From Pseudomonadota bacterium (lineage in GTDB: Bacteria > Pseudomonadota > Gammaproteobacteria > Burkholderiales > Sulfuriferulaceae): DNA of 34,167 nt. How positions within the stretch are numbered: the stretch's first letter is position 1; every line of letters begins with the position of its first letter. The stretch is taken from positions 1 through 34,167 of the forward strand of contig JAJZUW010000009.1 of the NCBI GenBank assembly GCA_021845925.1. The letters are read 5' to 3'. The notes below the pieces were generated by a model. It saw nothing but the letters and a program-made list of their open reading frames with translations, ran no database searches and was not told the DNA's origin. A program made the position numbers and the translations under genes. Positions 16,398-25,860 of this stretch are shown one piece after another.

Positions 16398-19106
16398 TTG
16401 GGCAAAACCTTGTTGCTGGTGGATGGGTCGTCGTATTTGTACCGGGCGTTTCACGCCTTGCCGGACATGCGCAGCCCGGACGGTGAACCTGTCAGCGCGA
16501 TCTTCGGTGTGCTGAACATGCTGCGCCGGCTGAAGGCGGACGTCAAGGCGGATTATAGCGCCTGTGTGTTCGATGCAAAAGGCAAGACGTTCCGGGACGA
16601 CTGGTATCCGGAATACAAGGCAACCCGTCCGTCCATGCCTGAGGACCTTGCCAGCCAGATTGCGCCCCTGCACGATGCGATCCGTGCCCTTGGCTGGCCC
16701 TTGCTGATGGTGGAAGGCGTGGAAGCCGACGATGTGATCGGTACCCTGGCCGTAACAGCCGCGGCAGCCGGGGTCGAAACGGTAATATCGACTGGCGACA
16801 AGGACATGGCCCAGCTGGTCAATGCGCATGTCCGGCTGATCAACACCATGACAGGCGAATCACTGGATGTGGCGGGCGTCACCGATAAATTCGGCGTTCC
16901 GCCGGAACGCATTGTGGACTATCTGACCCTGGTGGGCGATGTGGTTGACAATGTACCGGGCGTCGCCAAGGTGGGACCGAAAACCGCAGTCAAATGGCTG
17001 GTCGAGCATGGTTCGCTCGATGCGGTGATGGCGGCGGCAGACCAGATCACCGGTGTGGTCGGGCAGAACCTGCGTGCTGCGCTCGACTGGTTGCCCATGG
17101 CGCGACGTCTGCTGACGATCCGCACCGATCTGGGCCTGCCGGTTGCCCTGGCAGATCTGCACATGCGCGAACCGGACCTGTCTGCGCTGCGGTTGATGTT
17201 TACCCGTTACCAGTTCCGCACCTGGTTGCGGGAACTGGATGCGATGGCAGCCAGCCTGCCTGCTGCGCCATCCACCCCGGTGCCGGCAACCGCTCCGGCA
17301 GAACGACACTACCAGACGATCGGGACGCTGGACGTGCTGGATGTCTGGGTGGCGCGGCTGCGTGCTGCCAGCCTGGTCAGTGTGGATACCGAAACCACCG
17401 GTCTGGACCCGATGACATCGCGACTGGTTGGCATGTCATTTTCCATCGAACCGGGCGAGGCCGCTTACCTGCCGCTGGCACACAGCGGGCCGGATGCAGG
17501 CATGCAGATTCCGCGTGACATCGCCCTGGACCGTCTGCGACCCTGGCTCGAAGATGCGGATTGCACCAAGGTGGGACAGAACCTGAAATTCGACATGCAC
17601 ATTCTGGCCAATCATGGCATCCGGCTGGCCGGTGTGCGCCACGATACCTTGCTGGAAGCCTATCTGCTGGAGTCGCATTTGCCGCGCAACATGGATGCGC
17701 TGGCCGAGCGACATCTCGGCCTGGCGGTGATCAGTTATGAATCGGTGACAGGCAAGGGTGCGGCGCAAATCGGTTTTGACCAGGTGGCCATTGAAACCGC
17801 AACGGCCTATGCAGCCGAGGATGCCGACATTACCTTGCGACTGCATCAGGTGTTCGGGCCTGCGCTGCAGGCGCAGGATGGTCTGCCGTTTGTTTACCAG
17901 CAGATCGAGATGCCGCTGTTGCCGGTGCTCTGGCAGATGGAACGCACCGGCGTGCTGATTGATGTGGCAAAGCTGGAGCGGCAGAGCATGGAACTGGGGC
18001 GTGCCATGCTCACGCTGGAGCAGCGTGCGCACGCAGAAGCCGGTCAGCCGTTCAACCTCAATTCGACCAAGCAGGTACAGCAGATCCTGTTTGGCCAGAT
18101 GCAGTTGCCGGTGGTCAAGAAAACACCAGGTGGCGCACCTTCGACCGATGAAGACGTGCTGGAGAAGCTGGCGCAGGATTATCCGCTGCCACGCATCCTG
18201 CTGGAATATCGTGGCCTGGCAAAACTCAAATCCACCTATACCGACAAGCTACCGAAAATGGTCAATCCGGCCACCGGAAGGGTGCATACCAGTTACGGAC
18301 AGGCAGTTGCCGTGACCGGACGCCTGTCCAGTGTGGATCCGAACCTGCAGAACATTCCGGTCAAAACCCCGGAAGGCCGCCGCGTGCGCGAGGCTTTTGT
18401 CGCGCCTTCGGGGCACGTGCTGGTTTCTGTCGATTACTCGCAGATCGAGTTGCGCATCATGGCGCATCTGTCTGGCGACGCAGGATTGCTGGGGGCATTT
18501 GCGCGGGAAGAAGACATCCACCGCGCAACGGCAGCCGAGATTTTTGGTGTTTCGCCCGCTGATGTCGGTAATGAACAACGACGGGTTGCCAAAACCATCA
18601 ACTTTGGGTTAATTTACGGTATGTCGGCCTTCGGGCTGGCAAGCCAGCTGGGCATCGAGCGTGCGGCGGCCCAGAACTGGATTGATCGCTACTTTTCCCG
18701 TTATCCCGGGGTGGCAGCGTACATGCAGCATACCCGCGACGCCGCTCGCCAGCACGGGTATGTGCAGACTGTGTTCGGACGCAGGCTTTGGCTGCCTGAA
18801 ATCAGAAGTTCGAACAAACAGCGTCGTGATGCGGCGGAACGCGCCGCAATCAATGCGCCCATGCAAGGCACGGCTGCCGATCTGATCAAACTGGCGATGG
18901 TGGCAGTTGCCGGCTGGCTTCAGCGGGAACGCATGCAGACCAGACTCATCATGCAGGTGCATGATGAACTGGTGCTGGAAGTTCCCGAGCAGGAATTATC
19001 CGCAGTCAAAGACAATCTGCCCGATCTCATGTGCAACGTCGCAGAATTGCGCGTGCCATTGCGGGTTGCACTGGGCGCCGGCCCCGATTGGGAATCGGCG
19101 CATTGA
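16398..19106 (+). CDS. polA: DNA polymerase I
   Basis: The protein has three domains: an N-terminal 5'-3' exonuclease (LLLVDGSSYLYRAFHALP, GVEADDVIGTLA, STGDKDMAQLV), an intact 3'-5' proofreading exonuclease (SVDTETTGLDP) and a family A polymerase (VDYSQIELRIMAHLSGD, RRVAKTINFGLIYGMS, QVHDELVLEVPE). It works in gap repair and Okazaki-fragment processing. The preferred start is TTG 16398, with GGGGAG 7 nt upstream, giving 902 residues beginning MGKTLLLVDG. An in-frame TTG at 16383 overlaps that Shine-Dalgarno. The coding strand begins 17 nt from the divergent LOG gene, so promoters must lie inside or overlap coding sequence. Confidence 0.97.
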   Translation: MGKTLLLVDGSSYLYRAFHALPDMRSPDGEPVSAIFGVLNMLRRLKADVKADYSACVFDAKGKTFRDDWYPEYKATRPSMPEDLASQIAPLHDAIRALGWPLLMVEGVEADDVIGTLAVTAAAAGVETVISTGDKDMAQLVNAHVRLINTMTGESLDVAGVTDKFGVPPERIVDYLTLVGDVVDNVPGVAKVGPKTAVKWLVEHGSLDAVMAAADQITGVVGQNLRAALDWLPMARRLLTIRTDLGLPVALADLHMREPDLSALRLMFTRYQFRTWLRELDAMAASLPAAPSTPVPATAPAERHYQTIGTLDVLDVWVARLRAASLVSVDTETTGLDPMTSRLVGMSFSIEPGEAAYLPLAHSGPDAGMQIPRDIALDRLRPWLEDADCTKVGQNLKFDMHILANHGIRLAGVRHDTLLEAYLLESHLPRNMDALAERHLGLAVISYESVTGKGAAQIGFDQVAIETATAYAAEDADITLRLHQVFGPALQAQDGLPFVYQQIEMPLLPVLWQMERTGVLIDVAKLERQSMELGRAMLTLEQRAHAEAGQPFNLNSTKQVQQILFGQMQLPVVKKTPGGAPSTDEDVLEKLAQDYPLPRILLEYRGLAKLKSTYTDKLPKMVNPATGRVHTSYGQAVAVTGRLSSVDPNLQNIPVKTPEGRRVREAFVAPSGHVLVSVDYSQIELRIMAHLSGDAGLLGAFAREEDIHRATAAEIFGVSPADVGNEQRRVAKTINFGLIYGMSAFGLASQLGIERAAAQNWIDRYFSRYPGVAAYMQHTRDAARQHGYVQTVFGRRLWLPEIRSSNKQRRDAAERAAINAPMQGTAADLIKLAMVAVAGWLQRERMQTRLIMQVHDELVLEVPEQELSAVKDNLPDLMCNVAELRVPLRVALGAGPDWESAH

Positions 19107-19142
19107 CTGCTGGCGGAAATGCCCTTCGGCGCTGAGGCTGTT

Positions 19143-19171
19143 TTGACCTCGGACGCTTTAGGCATTATGAT
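19143..19171 (+). promoter_or_regulatory. Promoter of the ilvBHC operon
   Basis: TTGACC (19143-19148) and TATGAT (19166-19171) are exactly 17 nt apart. Transcription would begin near 19178, after the in-frame ATG at 19167, which supports ATG 19200 as the ilvB start. No leader peptide or attenuator is evident in the short leader. Confidence 0.7.
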
Positions 19172-19199
19172 TAACGATTCTTTTGAATGGGTTGCGGGC

Positions 19200-20906
19200 A
19201 TGGAACTGACAGGCGCGGAAATAACGGTGCGCTGCCTGGTGGATGAGGGTGTCGAACTGGTGTTCGGCTATCCGGGTGGCGCGGTGTTGAATATTTATGA
19301 CGAAATATTCAAGCAAAAAGGTTTCAAACATATTCTCGTCCGTCATGAGCAGGCTGCGGTTCATGCGGCGGATGGCTATGCCCGTTCGACGGGCAAGGTG
19401 GGTGTGGCCCTGGTGACATCGGGGCCTGGGCTGACCAATGCCGTCACCGGCATTGCCACAGCTTACATGGATTCGATTCCGCTGGTGGTCATCAGCGGTC
19501 AGGTGCCAACCGGCGCCATCGGTATGGATGCTTTTCAGGAAGTCGATTCGGTCGGCATTACCCGGCCTTGCGTCAAGCACAATTTTCTGGTCAAGGATGT
19601 GCGCGAACTGGCCACGACCATCAAAAAGGCGTTCCATATTGCCAGTACCGGACGGCCAGGTCCGGTGCTGGTTGATATTCCGAAAGACGTGACGGCACAT
19701 AAAACCGCATACGTCTATCCGGAAAGTGTCGTGATGCGCTCCTACAATGCCGTGGTCAAGGGGCACAGCGGGCAGATCAAGAAAGCAGCACAGATGCTGC
19801 TTGAGGCTCGCCGGCCCATGATCTACAGTGGTGGTGGCGTCGTGCTGGGCAATGCGGCAAAGCAGCTCACCGAACTCGTCCGCCTGTTGGGTTATCCCTG
19901 TACCAACACACTGATGGGCCTTGGTGCCTATCCGGCAACCGATCCGCAATTTGTCGGCATGCTGGGCATGCATGGTACCTACGAAGCCAACATGGCCATG
20001 CACAACTGTGATGTCCTGCTGGCGGTGGGAGCCCGTTTCGACGACCGCGTCATCGGTATGCCGGCTCAGTTTGCCCGTGATTCCCGTCGCATCATCCATA
20101 TCGATATCGATCCGTCCACCATTGCCAAACGTGTCAAGGTGGACGTGCCCATTGTCGGCGATGTCGGTGCCGTGCTGGATGAACTGATCAAACTGGTGCG
20201 TGCCAGCCGCGAGCGCATGGATGAGCCCGCGCTCGCCGAATGGTGGAAACAGATCAACGAATGGCGCGCGCGCGACTGCCTGAACTACGACCGTGCCAGC
20301 GAGATAATCAAGCCGCAGTATGTCATTGAAAAACTGTGGGAAGTCACCAACGGCGATGCCTGGGTAACGACCGACGTCGGCCAGCACCAGATGTGGGCCG
20401 CGCAGTTCTACAAATTTGACCAGCCCCGGCGCTGGATCACATCCGGTGGGCTGGGCACCATGGGCTTCGGTCTGCCGGCAGCCATGGGCGTCCAGCTGGC
20501 TCATCCGGAGGCCACAGTGGCCTGTATCACCGGAGAATCCAGCATCCAGATGTGCATCCAGGAATTGTCCACCTGTTTGCAGTACCGTACGCCGGTCAAG
20601 GTGATCAATCTGAACAACCGCTACATGGGTATGGTGCGCCAGTGGCAGGAGTTTTTCTACGGCAACCGGTATGCCGAGTCCTACATGGATTCGTTGCCCG
20701 ATTTCGTTCGTCTCGCCGAAGCCTATGGCCACGTCGGCATGCGCATCGAAAAACCGGCCGATGTCGAACCTGCCCTGCGTGAAGCCTTTGCCCTGAAAGA
20801 CCGGCTGGTGTTCATGGATTTCATCACCGACCAGTCCGAAAACGTGTTTCCGATGGTGCCCAATGGCGCTGACATTTCGGAAATGATCCTGGCAGAGGAG
20901 CTGTAA
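19200..20906 (+). CDS. ilvB: Acetolactate synthase large (catalytic) subunit
   Basis: The 568-residue ThDP enzyme condenses pyruvate with pyruvate or 2-oxobutyrate at the head of valine, leucine and isoleucine synthesis. MELTGAEITVRCLVDEGV is the usual N-terminus; FGYPGGAVLNIYD, RHEQAAVHAADGYAR with the catalytic glutamate, SGPGLTNAVTGIATAYMDS and GARFDDRV (FAD-binding half) are all present. The ThDP motif reads GESSIQMCIQELST, in place of the textbook GDG form; an E-containing variant is my recollection for betaproteobacterial homologues. The start is fixed by the promoter at 19143-19171. The gene ends 1 nt before ilvH. Confidence 0.96.
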   Translation: MELTGAEITVRCLVDEGVELVFGYPGGAVLNIYDEIFKQKGFKHILVRHEQAAVHAADGYARSTGKVGVALVTSGPGLTNAVTGIATAYMDSIPLVVISGQVPTGAIGMDAFQEVDSVGITRPCVKHNFLVKDVRELATTIKKAFHIASTGRPGPVLVDIPKDVTAHKTAYVYPESVVMRSYNAVVKGHSGQIKKAAQMLLEARRPMIYSGGGVVLGNAAKQLTELVRLLGYPCTNTLMGLGAYPATDPQFVGMLGMHGTYEANMAMHNCDVLLAVGARFDDRVIGMPAQFARDSRRIIHIDIDPSTIAKRVKVDVPIVGDVGAVLDELIKLVRASRERMDEPALAEWWKQINEWRARDCLNYDRASEIIKPQYVIEKLWEVTNGDAWVTTDVGQHQMWAAQFYKFDQPRRWITSGGLGTMGFGLPAAMGVQLAHPEATVACITGESSIQMCIQELSTCLQYRTPVKVINLNNRYMGMVRQWQEFFYGNRYAESYMDSLPDFVRLAEAYGHVGMRIEKPADVEPALREAFALKDRLVFMDFITDQSENVFPMVPNGADISEMILAEEL

Positions 20907-20907
20907 C

Positions 20908-22447
<1,540 letters not shown>

Positions 22448-22456
22448 AAACCTGCT

Positions 22457-22701
22457 GCGCTCGACCATGCGGCGTTGGCAGCGGCTTTCAAAATCCTCAT
22501 GTACTTCATGTACATTCCGGTTTTTCAAGCCGCTTCCGCCTTGCCTGGTCATCGCTCGCGACGGTTTTTCGGGGTAGTCATGGAGCGCTCGACCATGCGG
22601 CGTTGGCAGCGGCTTTCAAAATCTCATGTACTTCATGTACATTCCGGTTTTTCAAGTCGTTTCCGCCTTGCCTGGCCATCGCTCGCGACGGTTTTCCGGG
22701 G
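22457..22701. repeat. Two tandem copies of an intergenic repeat, 128-bp period
   Basis: Copy 1 (22457-22574) and copy 2 (22585-22701) both begin GCGCTCGACCATGCGGCGTT and end in a CGACGG-TTTT-CGGGG run, differing by a few substitutions and a 1-nt deletion. Each has CATGTACTTCATGTACAT (GTAC-N5-GTAC) at its centre, flanked by GCGGCTT and (in copy 1) AAGCCGC arms, so each unit is an imperfect dyad that could fold. They are tail-to-head between ilvC and pssA. No coding potential is evident. Confidence 0.85.
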
Positions 22702-22759
22702 TTGAGAGGCTAAGGCGAAGCAGAGGTGAGTGGCCGGAAGTGCTTGTCCCCGTTATCCC

Positions 22760-22795
22760 AAACAGACATTCCCGCTTGTGCGGGAATGTCTGTTT
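22760..22795 (+). terminator. 16-bp-stem hairpin, terminator-like and matching the dRS3 pattern
   Basis: AAACAGACATTCCCGC (22760-22775) is perfectly inverted at 22780-22795 around TTGT. Downstream of ilvC it is the best candidate terminator of the ilv operon, though the 3' T-run is short (TTTG). The core reads ATTCCC-N8-GGGAAT, identical to the 20-bp dRS3 consensus that I recall from Neisseria. 22702-22759 shows nothing further. Confidence 0.6.
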
Positions 22796-22873
22796 GTGCG
22801 TGGGCAAGGGTGACCGGTTCCCAATTTTGCTGTAGTGTGGCAGGATGATGTTATCAGACAACCAATTGACAGC

Positions 22874-23641
22874 ATGACCGAACCCTATCGTCACAAGTTT
22901 CCCGGCGGCCCGCGTCTGCAGCGGCGGGGCATTTATCTGTTGCCAAACCTGTTTACGTCAGCGGCGCTGTTCGGTGGATTCTATGCCATTGTGCAGGCCA
23001 TGAACGACCGCTTTGAAATGGCTGCCGTGGCGGTGTTCATTGCCATGGTGCTGGATGGTCTCGATGGCCGGGTGGCGCGCATGACCCATACTCAAAGTGC
23101 GTTTGGCGCCGAGTATGATTCGATGTCGGACATGGTTTCGTTTGGTGTGGCGCCGTCGCTGGTGGCGTATGAGTGGGCGCTGCGTGGTCTGGGCAAGCTG
23201 GGCTGGATGGCCGCATTCGTGTATTGTGTCGGCGCTGCCTTGCGTCTGGCTCGCTTCAATACCCAACTGGAAGTGGCTGACAAACGCTATTTCCAGGGTT
23301 TGCCTAGTCCATCGGCGGCTGCGCTGGTGGTTGGGTTTGTCTGGGTCATGCAGGAGTATGGCTTCAGTGGCGATGAATTGCGCTGGGTGATGTTTGCAGT
23401 CACCCTGTTTGCCGGTCTCACCATGGTCAGTAATGTCCGTTATTATAGTGGCAAGGACATCAACATGCGACGCAGTGTGCCGTTTATCGTTGTGTTTCTC
23501 ATTGCCATGGGTTTTGTCGTGATTGCGTCCCGACCACCGGAAGTCCTGTTTGGCGTGGTAACGGCCTATGCCTTGTCAGGCTATGTGCTGGCTATGTGGA
23601 ACTGGCTCAGACGACGCAACCAGAGGGAACAGCATGAGTAA
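22874..23641 (+). CDS. pssA: CDP-diacylglycerol-serine O-phosphatidyltransferase
   Basis: The 255-residue integral membrane enzyme makes phosphatidylserine from CDP-DAG and serine, the precursor of phosphatidylethanolamine. The CDP-alcohol phosphotransferase motif is complete: DGLDGRVAR, eight residues, then GAEYDSMSD. Several hydrophobic segments follow. ATG 22874 ([10 protein letters not shown]) is preferred over a GTG at 22835; the Shine-Dalgarno is weak. Its 3' end overlaps the leuA start by 8 nt. The ilvC-pssA-leuA order is a familiar betaproteobacterial arrangement even though the products serve different pathways. Confidence 0.94.
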   Translation: MTEPYRHKFPGGPRLQRRGIYLLPNLFTSAALFGGFYAIVQAMNDRFEMAAVAVFIAMVLDGLDGRVARMTHTQSAFGAEYDSMSDMVSFGVAPSLVAYEWALRGLGKLGWMAAFVYCVGAALRLARFNTQLEVADKRYFQGLPSPSAAALVVGFVWVMQEYGFSGDELRWVMFAVTLFAGLTMVSNVRYYSGKDINMRRSVPFIVVFLIAMGFVVIASRPPEVLFGVVTAYALSGYVLAMWNWLRRRNQREQHE

Positions 23642-25172
23642 CGACCATCTCATTATTTTTGATACCACCCTGCGCGATGGCGAACAGAGTCCGGGCGCAT
23701 CGATGACCCGTGATGAAAAGCTGCGCATTGCGCGTCAGCTGGAGCGCATGCGGGTGGATGTGATCGAAGCCGGTTTTCCAGCCGCTTCCAATGGTGATTT
23801 CGAGTCGGTGCAGGCGGTGGCCAATGCGATCCGGAACAGCACCGTATGTGGTCTGGCGCGTGCGCTTGAACGGGATATCGAACGCGCTGGCGAAGCGCTG
23901 GCGGGCGCGGCATCGGCTCGTATCCATACGTTTATTGCAACCAGTCCGATCCACATGGAAAAGAAGTTGCGCATGACGCCGGAACAGGTGATCGAACAGG
24001 CGGTCAAGGCAGTTGGCTGGGCTCGCAAGTTTACGGACAATGTTGAGTTTTCTCCGGAAGATGCTGGACGTTCGGATCCCGATTTTTTGTGTCGTGTACT
24101 GGAAGCCGTGATCGATGCCGGTGCAAAAACGCTGAATATTCCGGATACGGTCGGTTACAGCCTGCCAGGCCAGTTTGGTGAACTGATCCGCAGTCTGCGC
24201 GAACGCATCCCGAATTCGGACAAGGCGGTGTTTTCGGTGCATTGTCACAATGATCTGGGCCTGGCAGTCGCCAATTCGCTGTCGGCGGTTCTCAATGGCG
24301 CCCGTCAGGTGGAATGTACCATCAACGGACTCGGCGAGAGGGCTGGTAATGCCGCGCTGGAGGAGGTGGTCATGGCGGTCAGGACGCGTGGTGATGTGTT
24401 TGGCTGCGCCACCCGTATCGACACCACCCAGATCGTGCCGGCTTCGCGCCTGGTGTCCGGCATCACCGGATTTGCCGTGCAGCCGAACAAGGCGATTGTC
24501 GGGGCCAATGCGTTTGCCCATGAGTCCGGCATCCACCAGGACGGGGTGCTGAAGCATCGTGAAACCTACGAGATCATGCGGGCGGAGGATGTGGGCTGGA
24601 CCGCCAACAAGATGGTGCTGGGCAAACATTCCGGTCGCAATGCCTTCCGCAGCCGTCTGAAGGAAATCGGTATTGTGATGGACAGCGAAGAAGCGCTGAA
24701 TGCTGCATTTGCCCGTTTCAAGGATCTGGCGGACAAGAAACACGATATTTTTGATGAAGACCTGCAATCGCTGGTCAGTGATGAATCCGCTGCGGCCAGT
24801 CAGGAAGCCTATAAACTGGTCTCACTGCGTGTCTGTTCGGAAACCGGAGAGATTCCGCACGCGGAACTGGTGGTCAGCGTGCATGGCGAAGAACGTTCAG
24901 CCAGCGCAACCGGCAGCGGGCCTGTGGATGCAACATTCCGGGCGATAGAAGTGCTGGTTGCCAGTCAGGCCGAGCTTCAGCTGTACTCGGTCAACAGCAT
25001 CACGACTGGAACGGATGCTCAGGGAGAGGTGACGGTCCGGCTGGCCAAAAGCGGACGCATCGTCAATGGCCAGGGTGCGGATACCGATATCGTGGTGGCT
25101 TCTGCAGAAGCGTATCTCGATGCACTGAATGGTCTGTATAACAAACTGGAACGTGCGCACCCACAAATCTAG
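23634..25172 (+). CDS. leuA: 2-isopropylmalate synthase
   Basis: The 512-residue enzyme condenses acetyl-CoA with 2-oxoisovalerate, the committed step of leucine synthesis. [15 protein letters not shown] is the catalytic N-terminal signature; [15 protein letters not shown] supplies metal-binding histidines, and [15 protein letters not shown] the second HMGL-like signature. A C-terminal LeuA dimer/allosteric domain (about 370-505, with STTG-like [12 protein letters not shown]) implies leucine feedback control. The start is ATG 23634, overlapping the pssA stop; a GAGGGAAC-type ribosome site lies inside pssA. A longer in-frame opening from 23568 is wholly inside pssA and rejected. Confidence 0.96.
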   Translation: MSNDHLIIFDTTLRDGEQSPGASMTRDEKLRIARQLERMRVDVIEAGFPAASNGDFESVQAVANAIRNSTVCGLARALERDIERAGEALAGAASARIHTFIATSPIHMEKKLRMTPEQVIEQAVKAVGWARKFTDNVEFSPEDAGRSDPDFLCRVLEAVIDAGAKTLNIPDTVGYSLPGQFGELIRSLRERIPNSDKAVFSVHCHNDLGLAVANSLSAVLNGARQVECTINGLGERAGNAALEEVVMAVRTRGDVFGCATRIDTTQIVPASRLVSGITGFAVQPNKAIVGANAFAHESGIHQDGVLKHRETYEIMRAEDVGWTANKMVLGKHSGRNAFRSRLKEIGIVMDSEEALNAAFARFKDLADKKHDIFDEDLQSLVSDESAAASQEAYKLVSLRVCSETGEIPHAELVVSVHGEERSASATGSGPVDATFRAIEVLVASQAELQLYSVNSITTGTDAQGEVTVRLAKSGRIVNGQGADTDIVVASAEAYLDALNGLYNKLERAHPQI

Positions 25173-25253
25173 TCAATGGTGCGCGCTGTCATGTCCGGCA
25201 ATTCGGGGAAACGCGGGTTGCCGGCTTGTGTTGTCATTGTAGAGGGGAACAGG

Positions 25254-25844
25254 GTGGCGGTAGCAGGCGAACGAAAAATGCAGATTCTGCAGGTGCTGGC
25301 CAGCATGCTGGAATCACCGGTGGCAAGCAAGATTACAACAGCAGCATTGGCCGAACGCCTGCAGGTTTCGGAAGCAGCCCTGTACCGGCATTTTGCCAGC
25401 AAGGCACAAATGTTTGACGGACTGATCGAGTTTATCGAGCAGTCGGTGTTTTCGCTGGTGAACCGGATTTTGTCCAGCCACGAAAGTGGCTTGAAACAAA
25501 CCGAAGCCATCTTTCAGCTGCTGCTCGGTTTTGCGCAAACCAATCCCGGCATGACCCGTGTTCTGATCGGCGAAGCGCTGGTTCATGAAAACGAGCGTCT
25601 TCAGGCCAGAATCAATCAATTCCATGATCGGCTGGAAGCGTCGTTGCGCCAGTCATTGCGCATCGCAGTGACGCAGGGCGAAACAACGGTTGATCCTGCA
25701 CTGGGTGCTTCCATACTGCTTTCCGCAGTGAGCGGGCAGTGGCAAATGTTTGTGCGCAGTCAGTTCCGGCGCAAGTTGGCGGATGATGCTGCCGGCCTCT
25801 GGCTGGTGTTGCAGGATGGGTTACAGACCCGTCCGGTGCCGTAA
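25254..25844 (+). CDS. slmA: Nucleoid occlusion factor SlmA (TetR family)
   Basis: The 196-residue TetR-fold protein has the N-terminal HTH SKITTAALAERLQVSEAALYRHFASKAQMFDGLIEFIEQSVF, of which EAALYRHF-SK-MF-GLIEFIE is specific to SlmA. It binds chromosomal SlmA sites and blocks FtsZ ring assembly over the nucleoid. GTG 25254 is chosen because AGAGGGG at 25241-25247 lies 6 nt upstream and the protein then starts MAVAGERKMQIL, like homologues; the frame remains open to 25176. It follows leuA closely. The C-terminal FVRSQFRRKLAD helix is also typical. Confidence 0.92.
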   Translation: MAVAGERKMQILQVLASMLESPVASKITTAALAERLQVSEAALYRHFASKAQMFDGLIEFIEQSVFSLVNRILSSHESGLKQTEAIFQLLLGFAQTNPGMTRVLIGEALVHENERLQARINQFHDRLEASLRQSLRIAVTQGETTVDPALGASILLSAVSGQWQMFVRSQFRRKLADDAAGLWLVLQDGLQTRPVP

Positions 25845-25860
25845 ACCGGACTGGCACATC

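Noticed and set aside
22457-22701. CRISPR array between ilvC and pssA
   Set aside because: Only two units of about 118 nt, with no short direct repeats and no variable spacers of CRISPR size.
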